Numbered from the stretch's first letter, positions 7,582-17,164 are shown. The stretch: DNA of 64,000 bases from Borreliella lanei (GCF_014205895.1 NZ_JACHFC010000002.1:62001-126000); one strand, 5' to 3'. Made by a program: numbers and translations. Notes: a model not told the origin generated them from the sequence alone.

Positions 7582-9675
7582 TTATTCTTCAACCTCTACT
7601 GTTTTAAGAACATTAACTTTAATATTTTGGGGAACTTCTAAAACAGACATAACAACAAGATCTGGAATCTCTCTACTTGTTATCACTTTTATTATAGGTC
7701 TTGACGATTCGCTTGAGAGAACAACTGGATAAAACCCTTCTGCTTGAACTTCGTTTACAACTTTGAAAAGTTCATAAATAAATTTGGTTTTTAAATTAGG
7801 ATCAATTGAACTTATAAGATCGTGATTAGATTCTACACGAGAATCAATTATTATTTGCTCAAAACTGGGGCTTAAAGTTATTACATTAAGCTCAGAATTC
7901 AAATCTAAATACCCACTAGTTATTTGCCTTCCAACTGCTTGCCTACATTTTTCAATCAAGAAAAATATATCCTTAGTAATACTTGTGAAATCTGCAATTG
8001 TTTCAAAAATTGTAACCAAATTGCGAATTGAAACCTGCTCTTTTAAAAGACCCTGTAAAACTCTTTGTATCTCACCAACTGAAAAATTCTTAAGGACCTC
8101 TTCAACAATAGCTCCATAATCTTTTTTAAAAACATCAAGGGTATTTTGAACATCTTGACGAGTCAAAATTTCGTAAGAATGTCTTTTAATAAGTTCTGTC
8201 ATATGAGTAGCAATAATTGAAGGGGGATCTACAACAGTATATCCTAATTTTTCAGCAGTTTCTCGACCATCATCATTTACCCAAAGAGAAGGAAGTCCAA
8301 ATGAAGGATCTTTAACAAGATCTCCTTCTATTCCAGAATCAATTCCAACATTTATCACCAAAAATTTGCCAAGCTTAATATCGCCTCGCCCAACTTCAAC
8401 TCCTCTTAGCTTAAAAGAATAAGCATTGGGCTCAAGCCGCATATTATCAACTATTCTAATCTTAGGCACAACTATTCCAAATTCAAATGCAATCTCACGC
8501 CTTATCTTAACAATACGATCAAGTAGTTCAGAGGTTTTTGTATCATCAACTATTGGAACAAGATTATATCCAATCTCAAGAGCTAGAGGATCAAGCGGAA
8601 CAACAGGGGCAACATCTTTGTCTGAATAAATTGACGCTTGCTCTTCTTCAAGTTTCATTTTTTTATCTATTTCTTCTTTATGTCTTATTCCTGAAAGAGA
8701 GTAAGCTAAAAATGCAATTAACAAACTTAAAAACATAAGAATTAAAGTTGGAAATCCAGGAAGAAAAGCTAAAAAAAACAAAAACCCAGAAACAATCCAA
8801 TAAATTCCTAAATGATTTGTGAATTGCTCAAAAATCTCGCCACCAAAACTATTTTTTGAAATCGACCTAGTAACAATCAAGCCTGTAGCCGTTGAAATTA
8901 AAAGAGATGGCAATTGAGACACAAGCCCATCACCAACTGTCAATGAAACATAATTATTAAGGGCTTCGTTAAAGTTAAGACCCTGCAAAGTTATTCCTAC
9001 TAACAAACCACCAAGAATATTAATAAGGGTTATTAAAAATCCAACCTTAACATTTCCTGATACAAATTTAGAAGCTCCATCCATTGCTCCATAAAAATTT
9101 ACTTCTGATTGTAAATCATTTTTTTGCCTTGTAGCCTCTTCTTCTGTCAAATTTCCAGAACTGTAAGCAGAATCAATAGCCATTTGTTTACCAGGAAGTG
9201 CATCAAGAGCAAACCGAGCTGCAACTTCAGCTACCCTTGTTGCTCCCTTGGTAATTACAATAAATTGAACAGCAATGATTATTATAAATATTATAAATCC
9301 AATAACAAGTCCTTGAATTCCAGAACTACCCACAACAAATGTTCCAAATGTTCTTATCATTTGTCCATCAAAATTTATACCTTTAGTTAAAATTAACCTA
9401 GTAGAAGAAATATTAAGAACGAGTCCAAAAATAGTCATCACAAGCAGCAATGTGGGGAAAACAGAGAAATCCAGAGATCTCTTAGAATAAAGAACAATTA
9501 AAATAATTAAAAGACTTATTACTAAATTAACCGTAATCAAAATATCCAAAATAACTGCAGGAAGAGGCAAAATAAATCCAGCAACAACAAATATCAAACC
9601 GACCGAAATTATTAAATCAGACTTATTATTAAGCCCCAAATACCCTAATATAGAATTTTTCGTAGCATCCAACAA
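7582..9675 (-). CDS. flhA: FlhA, flagellar export gate protein
   Basis: Core component of the flagellar type III export gate, 697 residues, forming the nonameric ring under the basal body. Residues about 20-325 hold eight membrane segments, with the conserved FHIPEP-type cytoplasmic loop region (VAEVAARFALDALPGKQMAID) between them. The rest is the cytoplasmic domain that docks chaperone-substrate complexes. The start is TTG (two in a row), with GAGG 5-8 nt upstream and no in-frame ATG nearby. It follows flhB by 8 nt. It corresponds to BB0271. Confidence 0.97.
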   Translation of the reverse strand: MLDATKNSILGYLGLNNKSDLIISVGLIFVVAGFILPLPAVILDILITVNLVISLLIILIVLYSKRSLDFSVFPTLLLVMTIFGLVLNISSTRLILTKGINFDGQMIRTFGTFVVGSSGIQGLVIGFIIFIIIIAVQFIVITKGATRVAEVAARFALDALPGKQMAIDSAYSSGNLTEEEATRQKNDLQSEVNFYGAMDGASKFVSGNVKVGFLITLINILGGLLVGITLQGLNFNEALNNYVSLTVGDGLVSQLPSLLISTATGLIVTRSISKNSFGGEIFEQFTNHLGIYWIVSGFLFFLAFLPGFPTLILMFLSLLIAFLAYSLSGIRHKEEIDKKMKLEEEQASIYSDKDVAPVVPLDPLALEIGYNLVPIVDDTKTSELLDRIVKIRREIAFEFGIVVPKIRIVDNMRLEPNAYSFKLRGVEVGRGDIKLGKFLVINVGIDSGIEGDLVKDPSFGLPSLWVNDDGRETAEKLGYTVVDPPSIIATHMTELIKRHSYEILTRQDVQNTLDVFKKDYGAIVEEVLKNFSVGEIQRVLQGLLKEQVSIRNLVTIFETIADFTSITKDIFFLIEKCRQAVGRQITSGYLDLNSELNVITLSPSFEQIIIDSRVESNHDLISSIDPNLKTKFIYELFKVVNEVQAEGFYPVVLSSESSRPIIKVITSREIPDLVVMSVLEVPQNIKVNVLKTVEVEE

Positions 9676-9683
9676 TAGAACCT

Positions 9684-10802
9684 CTAATTAAACTTTTTAG
9701 TAATAGAATATACTCTCACAAGAATTTTTGAGACAATCTCCCAATATTCTCTTGGAATCTCTTCGTTAACCTTAACATTAGCATAAAGAGCTCTTGCAAG
9801 CAGCTTATTTTCCATTAAAGGAACATTATTTTCTCTTGCAATCTTTTTAATTGTGAGAGCTATTTCATCTTGACCTTTTGCAAGCACCCTTGGAGCTAAC
9901 ATTGTTTCGCTATCCCACTTAATAGCAACTGCAAAATGTTCTGGATTTGTAATTACTACATCTGCTTGGGGAATAGCTACTCTTAAATTGGTACTTAAAA
10001 TAACCCTCATTCTCTCTTTTATTCTAGATCGAAGTAAAGGATCACCTTCCATTTCCTTTCTTTCCTGCTTTACCTCTTCTTTTGTCATTTTCAAGCTCTC
10101 AATGTACTGAGATCTTTGAAACAAATAATCAAACACCCCTACAATTGCCAAAAACATTACTGAGAAAAAACATATCTTATAGGCAAGCACTAACACAATA
10201 GAAATCCCAGACTGAAGTGTATACTCCGAAAGTTTAGAAATTTTGCCTATATTGTTTTCTATAATAAAATAATATATCAAGCATATTATAACAACTTTTA
10301 ACAAACTTTTAAACAAATTGAAAAAAGCCCCTGCTGAAAAAAAAGAATTTTTTGCCCATCTGGAAAAATTAAAACTAATTTTATCCCACCTTGGCTCCAA
10401 AGATTTAAAAGTCATAAAAAAGCCTACTTGAATAATATTAACAAAAAAATTAACAGCCAAGGATGCAAAAAAAAACAAAACGACATAACCTATGATAGAT
10501 CTAATATATGCAAAACCCATAGCATAAACACTCATACGCATAACTTCAGGAAGCTTGCTGGTCTGCTCTTTAAAAACAGCTACTAAATCTAAAGCAAAAT
10601 AAGAAAGCATAAAAAAAAACAATGCAAATAACAATAAAAGACTAACAGCGGTATTAATTTCAACAGACTTTAATACCCGTCCTTCTTCTCTTGCTTTTTG
10701 CTTTTTCTGGTCAGTAGGTAATTCGGTTCTTCCTTCATCATCTGCAGAAAAAAAATCAAGGGGAATATACCAACTTTTAATCAAAAATTCATCTTTTATC
10801 AT
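9684..10802 (-). CDS. flhB: FlhB, export switch protein with NPEH cleavage motif
   Basis: Export-gate protein that switches substrate specificity from hook to filament. Its 372 residues comprise an N-terminal cytoplasmic stretch (RTELPTDQKKQKAREEGRV, the family signature), four membrane segments (about 50-235), and a C-terminal cytoplasmic domain. The autocleavage site usually reads NPTH; here it reads NPEH (VVITNPEHFAVAIKW). The N-P bond and His are kept, but Thr is replaced by Glu. The ATG overlaps the fliR stop as TAATG. FlhB and FlhA are adjacent as in most flagellar operons. It corresponds to BB0272. Confidence 0.96.
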   Translation of the reverse strand: MIKDEFLIKSWYIPLDFFSADDEGRTELPTDQKKQKAREEGRVLKSVEINTAVSLLLLFALFFFMLSYFALDLVAVFKEQTSKLPEVMRMSVYAMGFAYIRSIIGYVVLFFFASLAVNFFVNIIQVGFFMTFKSLEPRWDKISFNFSRWAKNSFFSAGAFFNLFKSLLKVVIICLIYYFIIENNIGKISKLSEYTLQSGISIVLVLAYKICFFSVMFLAIVGVFDYLFQRSQYIESLKMTKEEVKQERKEMEGDPLLRSRIKERMRVILSTNLRVAIPQADVVITNPEHFAVAIKWDSETMLAPRVLAKGQDEIALTIKKIARENNVPLMENKLLARALYANVKVNEEIPREYWEIVSKILVRVYSITKKFN

Positions 10803-11611
10803 TATTTTAAAACTCTAGAAAACAATTTTAAAAAACTAGCAAGAGAATCTAATGCAAGTTCAATAACTCTTTTTGAAGATATTGCTAAGCTTGGAAATCC
10901 AATATACAAAATTAACAACCCTAAAAATAGCGAGGTTGAAAAACTAATTATTAATAAATTAATCTGAGGCGATGACTTTGAAAGTATTCCCAATACTAGA
11001 TAAAAAAGTAAAAGTAAAGACAATATTGGAAACGAAATTAATAAAGCTTTTTCAAAAAGAAATCCAAAAGACAGAAGCAAAAGCTTAACAAATTCTGAAT
11101 TTCTCATATTGACTAAATGTTCAACCCTAATGTTCAAAACAGAATCGTGTATGCCAACAACAAAAAAACGAAGTAAAAAATCACTTGATAAGAACAAAAG
11201 CAAAAACAAATAAGCAAAAATTTGTGAAATAATCATGCTATCTTCTTCTGAAAAAACATCAAAAATATTTGCATAAGCAAGCCCAATTTGATTAGAAAAG
11301 AAAAATCCAACTAAATGAAAAACATTAAAAATTATATTAACAAAAAATGCCTGAATAAGGCCCAAAATAGCTTCTCCTAATAAAATTAACGTAAAAGAAA
11401 GCATATTGTCTAAAGGGTAGATAATTTTAATCTTTTCAACAATAATTACGGAGAGAATCAAAGAAAAGAAAAAATTAAAATATCCAATTTTTATTGTTGA
11501 AAAAAATGGAGAAAATTTTAAAAACATAAAAATTCTAACCAACACGGGTAAAATTGTAAAAGATTTTAAAACCAAAAAACTTAAATTCAAAATTTCATCC
11601 CAATAGCACAA
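10802..11611 (-). CDS. fliR: FliR, export gate membrane protein
   Basis: Integral membrane component of the FliP-FliQ-FliR export pore, with about six hydrophobic segments over 269 residues. No in-frame ATG exists near the 5' end. The longest frame opens with TTG at 11609-11611, which lacks a ribosome site. A second in-frame TTG at 11588-11590 has GGGATGA 4 nt upstream and may be the true start, giving 262 residues. Its stop overlaps the flhB start by 1 nt. It corresponds to BB0273. Confidence 0.92.
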   Translation of the reverse strand: MCYWDEILNLSFLVLKSFTILPVLVRIFMFLKFSPFFSTIKIGYFNFFFSLILSVIIVEKIKIIYPLDNMLSFTLILLGEAILGLIQAFFVNIIFNVFHLVGFFFSNQIGLAYANIFDVFSEEDSMIISQIFAYLFLLLFLSSDFLLRFFVVGIHDSVLNIRVEHLVNMRNSEFVKLLLLSFGFLFEKALLISFPILSLLLLFYLVLGILSKSSPQINLLIISFSTSLFLGLLILYIGFPSLAISSKRVIELALDSLASFLKLFSRVLK

Positions 11612-11622
11612 TTAGTCATAAA

Positions 11623-11886
11623 TTAAACATTTTGCAATTGACTAAAAATCATATAGGTAAACTGCATAAGCTTATTCAAAATCCAAGGACCAAAAATAAC
11701 AATGGTTAAAAGTATAACAATAATCTTTGGAATAAAACTCAAAGTTTGATCTTGAATTGAAGTAATAGCTTGAAAAATTGAAATCAAAAGCCCAACTATA
11801 AGAGCTATAATCAACATTGGAGCTGATAAAATAATAATGTTTTCAATAGAGATTCTAATTAAATAAAGAATGTGTCCTGCAGTCAT
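11623..11886 (-). CDS. fliQ: FliQ, export gate membrane protein
   Basis: Small export-gate protein of 87 residues with the usual two membrane hairpin helices (about 17-40 and 50-72). The conserved core reads LIVGLLISIFQAITSIQDQTLSFIPKI. Length and sequence are standard for FliQ, which wraps the FliP-FliR core as four copies. It lies between fliP (8-nt gap) and fliR (11 nt) in the conserved P-Q-R order. It corresponds to BB0274. Confidence 0.96.
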   Translation of the reverse strand: MTAGHILYLIRISIENIIILSAPMLIIALIVGLLISIFQAITSIQDQTLSFIPKIIVILLTIVIFGPWILNKLMQFTYMIFSQLQNV

Positions 11887-11894
11887 ATATAACC

Positions 11895-12659
11895 TTACAT
11901 AAAACTTTTAATAAGACCACTAGTAATTAAGGTCCAGCCATCTACCATTACAAAAAGAATAAGCTTAAAGGGCAAAGATATCATTACAGGGGGCAACATT
12001 ATCATACCCATAGCCATTAAAACAGAAGCAACAATAATATCTAAAACTATAAAAGGCAAAAATATTAAAATTCCCATCTTGAAAGCCACTTTAAGCTCAT
12101 GCAAAATAAAAGCTGCAATTAAAACATGAGTTGGCACTTCGCTAAAATTTTTTGGTCGGTCATAATTACTCATACTCATAAATAATCTAATCTCTTCATG
12201 ACGCCCATCAGACATCTGCTTATACATAAAAATTCTAAGGGGAGCAATTCCCTTGTTGTAAAATTCATCAAAATTTATTTTTGACTCTTTAAGGGGCAAA
12301 TAAGCTTGTTCATATATAGAATTAAAAGTTGGCCACATGGTAAAAATGGTTAAAAATAAAGCCAATCCCATTACTATCTGAGTAGGAGGAGATTGTTGAA
12401 GAGATAAAGCACGCCTAATAAAATCCAAAACTATAGATATTCGCAAAAACGAAGTCATTAAAACTAAAAACGCTGGAGAAAGAGTAATAATGGTTAATAG
12501 AATCAAAAGCTGCAAAGAAAAAGCTATCTCTGAACCACCAATATTGTCAAAATTTAAAAATGGAAAATTGAGACCATTAGTAGTCTGCAAAGATTTTGTT
12601 TGAGAAAAAGATAAATTTGTTACACTAAAAAATAAAAAAAAATTAAAACACTTTCTCAA
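11895..12659 (-). CDS. fliP: FliP, export gate membrane protein
   Basis: Main pore subunit of the export gate, 254 residues. It has a cleavable-type N-terminal signal (about 1-20), then four hydrophobic segments. Conserved family blocks LLTIITLSPAFLVLMTSFLRI and SLQQSPPTQIVMGLALFLT are both visible, shown here in part, as is GMIMLPPVMISLPFKLILF near the end. The start is TTG with GAGGG 6 nt upstream; no in-frame ATG fits better. It follows fliO by 10 nt. It corresponds to BB0275. Confidence 0.96.
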   Translation of the reverse strand: MRKCFNFFLFFSVTNLSFSQTKSLQTTNGLNFPFLNFDNIGGSEIAFSLQLLILLTIITLSPAFLVLMTSFLRISIVLDFIRRALSLQQSPPTQIVMGLALFLTIFTMWPTFNSIYEQAYLPLKESKINFDEFYNKGIAPLRIFMYKQMSDGRHEEIRLFMSMSNYDRPKNFSEVPTHVLIAAFILHELKVAFKMGILIFLPFIVLDIIVASVLMAMGMIMLPPVMISLPFKLILFVMVDGWTLITSGLIKSFM

Positions 12660-12669
12660 AATAAACCCT

Positions 12670-13296
12670 CTAAAATTTTTTTAATCTATCTTGTTTATCC
12701 TTAAGCGAAGTCTCAATTTTCTTCTCAAGTTTAACATAATCATTCCCAGAAAAAGGAATCTCTTCTTTTTTGAGCAACATCTTCTTAAAAATTGATTGAA
12801 AAGAATCTTTCTTAGCAGAATAATTAATTTTGCTAAGCCTGAGTTTTAAATCTTCCAGTTCTTCTTCAGATTTAATCTCTTTGAGTAAAATAGAAGAATT
12901 GCTAGAAACTAAAAATATGTAAACATTGTCTAATATGTTTATGATTCTTATTGAGTTTTTAACATCTATCTCGTAAAAAACAAGCTCCTTAATTAAATTA
13001 GAGTTTTGTTCATATTTGCTTTTTTTTGAATAAAAAATTAATTTTTTTAATAATAAAAAGATAAAAAAAGCAATAAGTAAAAATAAAACTATCTTAACCA
13101 AATCTGAAATATTAAAAAGAGAAACTGGCTGAGCACTATCATTGCTAGCAAGATCTGCCTTATCCTCTTCAAAGATTGGCAAGTTAGATTCATTCTCTAA
13201 ATCGGCAGATATTGAATTCATCTGCTCTTGTGAATTAGCATATGTAAAAAAATTAGAAAACGCTAAAAAAACCAAAAATAAAAATTTATTATTCAT
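12670..13296 (-). CDS. fliO: FliO (FliZ), export gate assembly factor
   Basis: FliO-family protein of 208 residues. It has an N-terminal signal (about 1-22), a periplasmic acidic stretch, one membrane segment (about 68-88), and a Lys-rich cytoplasmic domain with the FliO-like pattern [20 protein letters not shown]. FliO helps the FliP ring to assemble. In Borrelia papers the gene has been called fliZ (BB0276). Its start overlaps the end of fliN by 8 nt, so the two are translationally coupled. Confidence 0.88.
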   Translation of the reverse strand: MNNKFLFLVFLAFSNFFTYANSQEQMNSISADLENESNLPIFEEDKADLASNDSAQPVSLFNISDLVKIVLFLLIAFFIFLLLKKLIFYSKKSKYEQNSNLIKELVFYEIDVKNSIRIINILDNVYIFLVSSNSSILLKEIKSEEELEDLKLRLSKINYSAKKDSFQSIFKKMLLKKEEIPFSGNDYVKLEKKIETSLKDKQDRLKKF

Positions 13297-13630
13297 TTTT
13301 AGTTTTAATTATCTCAGTAATTCTAACTCCAAAATTTTCATCAATTACAACTACTTCTCCCCTGGCAACTATTTTACCGTTTACTAAAATATCTACAGGC
13401 TCGCCGGCAAGCTTATCAAGAGTAATAATAGTCCCCTCAGACATGCCAAGTATGTCTTTTATTTTGCGCTCTGTTCTTCCAAGCTCTACAGTAAGCTGCA
13501 TAGATACATCCATTAAAAGCCCAAAATTACTAGGATCAACTCCTTCCGGCAAAGTGTCAATTAAATCGGGAAGCTTAACTCCCTTTATTTCTGGCTTTTC
13601 TCCATTATCGCTTTTTTCATCTACACTCAT
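13289..13630 (-). CDS. fliN: FliN, flagellar switch (C-ring) protein
   Basis: C-ring subunit of 113 residues. The C-terminal SpoA/SPOR-type domain (about 40-110) has the conserved [38 protein letters not shown] block, shown in the sequence near the middle, and ends with FGVRITEI. The length is typical of a FliN without a large N-terminal extension. It forms the lower part of the C-ring with FliM and receives export cargo via FliH. It lies between fliM and fliO. It corresponds to BB0277. Confidence 0.96.
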   Translation of the reverse strand: MSVDEKSDNGEKPEIKGVKLPDLIDTLPEGVDPSNFGLLMDVSMQLTVELGRTERKIKDILGMSEGTIITLDKLAGEPVDILVNGKIVARGEVVVIDENFGVRITEIIKTKNE

Positions 13631-13676
13631 AATTTAACCTCTTAATAATTTAAGTTTTAATAAATAAAATAACTTA

Positions 13677-14735
13677 TCACTCAACCTCTTCTGTAAGCTC
13701 TTTTAATAAATCAAAACCTTTTATATCTCCAATTTTTTCTGTAATTTGTACTGAAACTTTATTTCCCATTAAACCCATTCTACATTTAAACTTTTCTTTG
13801 GTACCAACTTTCAAAGTTAAATCTTTATTTATTAAAGAAGATTCAAGATTCAAAACATCACCTTTGTCAAGCGATAAAATTTCTCTTACTTTAAGTTTAA
13901 CTTCCCCTATTTCTGCTACCAAAGGCATAGCTGTATTTTCCAACTTTTCACGCAAAGCATCAAGATTCTCGCTGGTAGTTCCAACCCCAATCAAAGAATG
14001 CCAATATCTTGTTGATAATTTTGAAACAATAGGTTCTATAGTAATATAGGGCAAACAAAAATTCATAAGCCCCTCTACTTTTCCTATTTTAACTTCAAGA
14101 GTTACTAAAATAATCATTTCTGTAGGAGGAACTATTTGGGCAAACTGTGGATTGACCTCAATATGACCAAATCTTGGTCTTAAATCAACCACCTGAGACC
14201 AAGCCTCTCTCATATTAGCAAGTATACGAATAATAACACTTTCCATAACAGACTGCTCAATTTCTGTTAAATCTCTACTTTTATCTTTAATCGTGTCTCC
14301 ATCTCCCCCAAAAAGCCTATCTACTATAGCAAATGCTATTGTTGGATCAACTTCAAAAATAGCAGATCCTTTAAGAGGGTCCATATTTATTATCGCTAAA
14401 GTTGTGGGATTGGGTATTGACCTAATAAACTCTTCATAAGTTAATTGGTCAACTGAAGCCACATGAACATGAACCATTTTTCTTAAAAGAGCAGAAAGTG
14501 AGGTTGTAGTATACCTAGCAAATGCCTCATGAAAACTTGAAACTGTCCTAACCTGCTCTTTTGAAAATTTATCTGGCCTTTTAAAGTCATAAACCTTAAC
14601 TTTTTGCTTTTTGCCTGTAGGACTAGATATAACATTAGAAAGGGATTCGTCTAAGGATAAACTTTCAGACGAATTGATAGACTCTAAAAGACTATCTATA
14701 TCATCTTGAGATAAAGCTCCTGGATTGTTTGCCAT
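13677..14735 (-). CDS. fliM: FliM, flagellar switch protein
   Basis: Switch protein of 352 residues that binds phospho-CheY and controls rotation direction. The N-terminal CheY-binding motif is present (ALSQDDIDSLLESI, about 5-18). The CheC-like middle domain (about 50-230) and C-terminal FliN-like domain (about 265-340) follow. The ribosome site AAAGGAAT lies inside a near-perfect 17-bp duplication directly upstream of the ATG. It is in the order fliL-fliM-fliN. It corresponds to BB0278. Confidence 0.96.
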   Translation of the reverse strand: MANNPGALSQDDIDSLLESINSSESLSLDESLSNVISSPTGKKQKVKVYDFKRPDKFSKEQVRTVSSFHEAFARYTTTSLSALLRKMVHVHVASVDQLTYEEFIRSIPNPTTLAIINMDPLKGSAIFEVDPTIAFAIVDRLFGGDGDTIKDKSRDLTEIEQSVMESVIIRILANMREAWSQVVDLRPRFGHIEVNPQFAQIVPPTEMIILVTLEVKIGKVEGLMNFCLPYITIEPIVSKLSTRYWHSLIGVGTTSENLDALREKLENTAMPLVAEIGEVKLKVREILSLDKGDVLNLESSLINKDLTLKVGTKEKFKCRMGLMGNKVSVQITEKIGDIKGFDLLKELTEEVE

Positions 14736-14768
14736 TTAAAATTCCTTTAAATTTAAAATTCTTTTAAA
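14735..14768. repeat. Tandem 17-bp duplication covering the fliM ribosome binding site
   Basis: Two adjacent 17-mers, 14735-14751 and 14752-14768, differ at one base (TTTAAAATTCCTTTAAA against TTTAAAATTCTTTTAAA on the plus strand). Read on the minus strand, the copy next to fliM carries AAAGGAAT, a usable ribosome site. The distal copy carries AAAAGAAT, a weakened version. It fills nearly all of the 37-nt gap between fliL and fliM. Confidence 0.6.
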
Positions 14769-14772
14769 TTTA

Positions 14773-15309
14773 TTACATATCAAAAATATCAATTTGGGTT
14801 AATGCTATTTCTTTTATTTCTCCATTTCTAAGAATACTATTAATTCTTGCCTTAATTTCTGCTTTTATTTGACTTTCATTCTTTATTTCTTGACCAGTTC
14901 TTTGGCTAAAATATTCTCTAATAATATCTTTTAAGCGCACTTTTTGTCTTCCAAGCTCATTAAGAATATTAACATTATTTTCTGCATACCCTAAAGCAAG
15001 CTTTACAACAAAAGTTTTTGGAGGAACATCTAAAGTGTTGCCTCTAATCTCATCTATACTTTCATACCATATAAGCATAGGTGGTTTTCCTAAATATTCA
15101 TTAGAAAAAACCGGAAAATCGCTAGGAGCTCCACTTTGGCTTACCACCATTTTAGACACAAAATAAGAAACAATTATCATTATTGCAACAGTAAATATTC
15201 CTATTGCAAGTATCTGTAAAATTTTTATTATAATATCAGGCAATAAACCACCTTTTCTGCTAACATTGGAATCCCCCATATCTAAATTTTCATCGTCCTT
15301 ATTAGGCAT
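14773..15309 (-). CDS. fliL: FliL, stator-associated membrane protein
   Basis: FliL of 178 residues: a short cytoplasmic N terminus, one membrane segment (about 32-53), and a periplasmic stomatin-like domain. The C terminus matches the family pattern (REYFSQRTGQEIKNESQIKAEIKARINSILRNG, only partly quoted). FliL forms rings round the MotA/MotB stator and, in Borrelia, supports stator assembly and normal filament orientation. It lies downstream of motB (48-nt gap) and upstream of fliM. It corresponds to BB0279. Confidence 0.95.
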   Translation of the reverse strand: MPNKDDENLDMGDSNVSRKGGLLPDIIIKILQILAIGIFTVAIMIIVSYFVSKMVVSQSGAPSDFPVFSNEYLGKPPMLIWYESIDEIRGNTLDVPPKTFVVKLALGYAENNVNILNELGRQKVRLKDIIREYFSQRTGQEIKNESQIKAEIKARINSILRNGEIKEIALTQIDIFDM

Positions 15310-15357
15310 AATAAAATTCCTCCTATTAATTTCTTCTTTACAGTTAAAAAGAATTAC

Positions 15358-16140
15358 TTACTGCTTAATTTCCTTAGGGAAACTTAAAGATGCATCCGTA
15401 GTAACTAATATATCAATCCTTCTATTATAAGCTCTGCCCTCAGGGGTATCGTCTGTTGCAATAGGCCTACTTCCACCAAAACCAGATACTTCAAAATTAT
15501 TTTCAATGCTTTTAACATCAGATTGATCTAAATAGTTCAAAATATGTTCTAGCATATTAACAGATCTAGCGACCGAAAGTTCCCAATTGCTTTTCCAAGG
15601 TCCATTTACATCAGTATCAATATTGTCTGTATGCCCTTCTATTTTAAAATTATAGCCTTTAGAGCTTAAAACGCCAATAAAAGATGCTATTTTTTGAATA
15701 GAATCTCTATTCTCTTCAAGCTTAACATCTGCACTAGCAGAATCAAAAAATGCATCTGCTGCAAGAGATATCACAATACCTCTTTCTTCTTGTCTAACTA
15801 CAATATTTTTAGACTGAATCTTCTCAATAAATTCAATCATAGATTTATTTTTAGCAGTCTGAGATGCTTGTTTATTGCGCACAGTAGAAGGCAAAGACAT
15901 AAAACTATTACTCAAATAAGATAATTTACTAAAATCTAAAGTTTTACCACCCTTAAAAAATCCCGCACCTGTGAAAGAAGCAGACATTATTCTTATCACA
16001 TTTTCCTGAAAAATAATATCATTTAATGAAAACATTGTAACAAAAAACACAAGCAGTAAAGTAACCATGTCTCCATAAGTCAACATATAATCTGGAGATC
16101 CTTCATCACATTTTGAAGGTTTCTTAATTCGCAAAGCCAT
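15358..16140 (-). CDS. motB: MotB, stator protein
   Basis: Proton-channel stator subunit of 260 residues. A single membrane segment (about 18-40) carries the essential proton-binding Asp24 in TYGDMVTLLLVFF. A periplasmic OmpA/MotB domain (about 120-250) with NIDTDVNGPWKSNWELSVARS and a typical RRIDI ending binds peptidoglycan. The start overlaps the motA stop as TAATG. It corresponds to BB0280. Confidence 0.97.
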   Translation of the reverse strand: MALRIKKPSKCDEGSPDYMLTYGDMVTLLLVFFVTMFSLNDIIFQENVIRIMSASFTGAGFFKGGKTLDFSKLSYLSNSFMSLPSTVRNKQASQTAKNKSMIEFIEKIQSKNIVVRQEERGIVISLAADAFFDSASADVKLEENRDSIQKIASFIGVLSSKGYNFKIEGHTDNIDTDVNGPWKSNWELSVARSVNMLEHILNYLDQSDVKSIENNFEVSGFGGSRPIATDDTPEGRAYNRRIDILVTTDASLSFPKEIKQ

Positions 16141-16922
16141 TATTCACCACCAATACTACTACTAAGCTGACTTCGATCTTTGGGGGTTAAAAACGTCATT
16201 AATTTTTGCTCTAAAATTCTAGGATTATCTCCAGACTGAATTGATAAAACACCCTCAATTATCATTGTCTTTACTGCAGCCTCCTCAGAATCAATTTTTT
16301 CCAACTTAAGCTGGACAGGAGTAAACATTAAATTTGCCATTATAGTTCCATAAAGAGTTGTAATAAGAGCAACAGCCATAGAAGAACCAAGCGCAGATTT
16401 ATCCTCTAGATTGCCAAGAAGAGCTACAAGCCCAATAAGAGTACCCGTCATGCCAAAAGCTGGAGCAAGCTTTGCCCAAGTTTTAAAAAGATCTGAACCA
16501 ACCTTATGCCTTTCTTGCATTTGATCTAGCTCTAAATAAAGCATAGTTCTAATTATCTCAGGATCTGCACCATCAACAACAAGCCTCATTCCTGACTTAA
16601 AAAATGGATCATTAATTTGTTCAAGTTCATCATCAAGAGATAAAAGACCTTCTTTTCTAGCTTTTTCTGAAAGCTCTACTAATATTTTTATAATAGAAAC
16701 CTTAGCATATGAATTTCTTCTAAAGAAAAATCCCAAATACGTTGGAATTTTTTTTACAGCAACAACTTCTGAAGAAGCCATAAGAGCAGAAAAAGATCCA
16801 ACAACAGTAATAAAAACAGAACTTAAATCCCAAAAAACACCAAGCCCTGTGGGAGTAAATGCCATAGAAATTAAAATAGCCCCAAATCCAACTCCCCACC
16901 CAATTATACTAGCTAAATTCAT
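16140..16922 (-). CDS. motA: MotA, stator protein
   Basis: Stator subunit of 260 residues with four membrane segments (about 4-22, 34-52, 148-168, 177-203). The large cytoplasmic loop between segments 2 and 3 carries the charged helices that contact FliG. The conserved block WAKLAPAFGMTGTLIGLVAL includes the channel Pro. It pairs with motB, which it overlaps by 1 nt. Its start overlaps the flbD stop as ATGA. It corresponds to BB0281. Confidence 0.97.
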   Translation of the reverse strand: MNLASIIGWGVGFGAILISMAFTPTGLGVFWDLSSVFITVVGSFSALMASSEVVAVKKIPTYLGFFFRRNSYAKVSIIKILVELSEKARKEGLLSLDDELEQINDPFFKSGMRLVVDGADPEIIRTMLYLELDQMQERHKVGSDLFKTWAKLAPAFGMTGTLIGLVALLGNLEDKSALGSSMAVALITTLYGTIMANLMFTPVQLKLEKIDSEEAAVKTMIIEGVLSIQSGDNPRILEQKLMTFLTPKDRSQLSSSIGGE

Positions 16923-17143
16923 AATTCAACGCCCCCATTTCCTTCTCCCAAAATTTTTTCAAAAGAAGCAACTTCTTTCCTATACAACTTAATCCTATTG
17001 ACCACCTCTTCAACTTTTTCTTTCACAATTAACTTCTTACCGTTCATAAGAAGAATTGTAGTATCAGGATTAGACTCAATACTTTCAATATGATAAGGAT
17101 TTAAATAATATCCATCACCATTAAGCTTAGATACAAAAATCAT
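16919..17143 (-). CDS. flbD: FlbD family small flagellar protein
   Basis: Protein of 74 residues. The sequence IFVSKLNGDGYYLNPYHIES followed by NGKKLIVKEKVEEVVNRI is characteristic of the FlbD/FlgEb family, found next to flgE in spirochaetes and Firmicutes. It is not the Caulobacter transcription regulator of the same name. The molecular role is not established. It lies between flgE (21-nt gap) and motA (4-nt overlap). It corresponds to BB0282. Confidence 0.93.
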   Translation of the reverse strand: MIFVSKLNGDGYYLNPYHIESIESNPDTTILLMNGKKLIVKEKVEEVVNRIKLYRKEVASFEKILGEGNGGVEL

Positions 17144-17164
17144 ATGCTAAAAAACAATATTAGA

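Noticed and set aside
11609-11619. ATG at 11617-11619 (minus strand) as the fliR start
   Set aside because: Out of frame with fliR; a stop codon lies in the fliR frame just upstream of the TTG.
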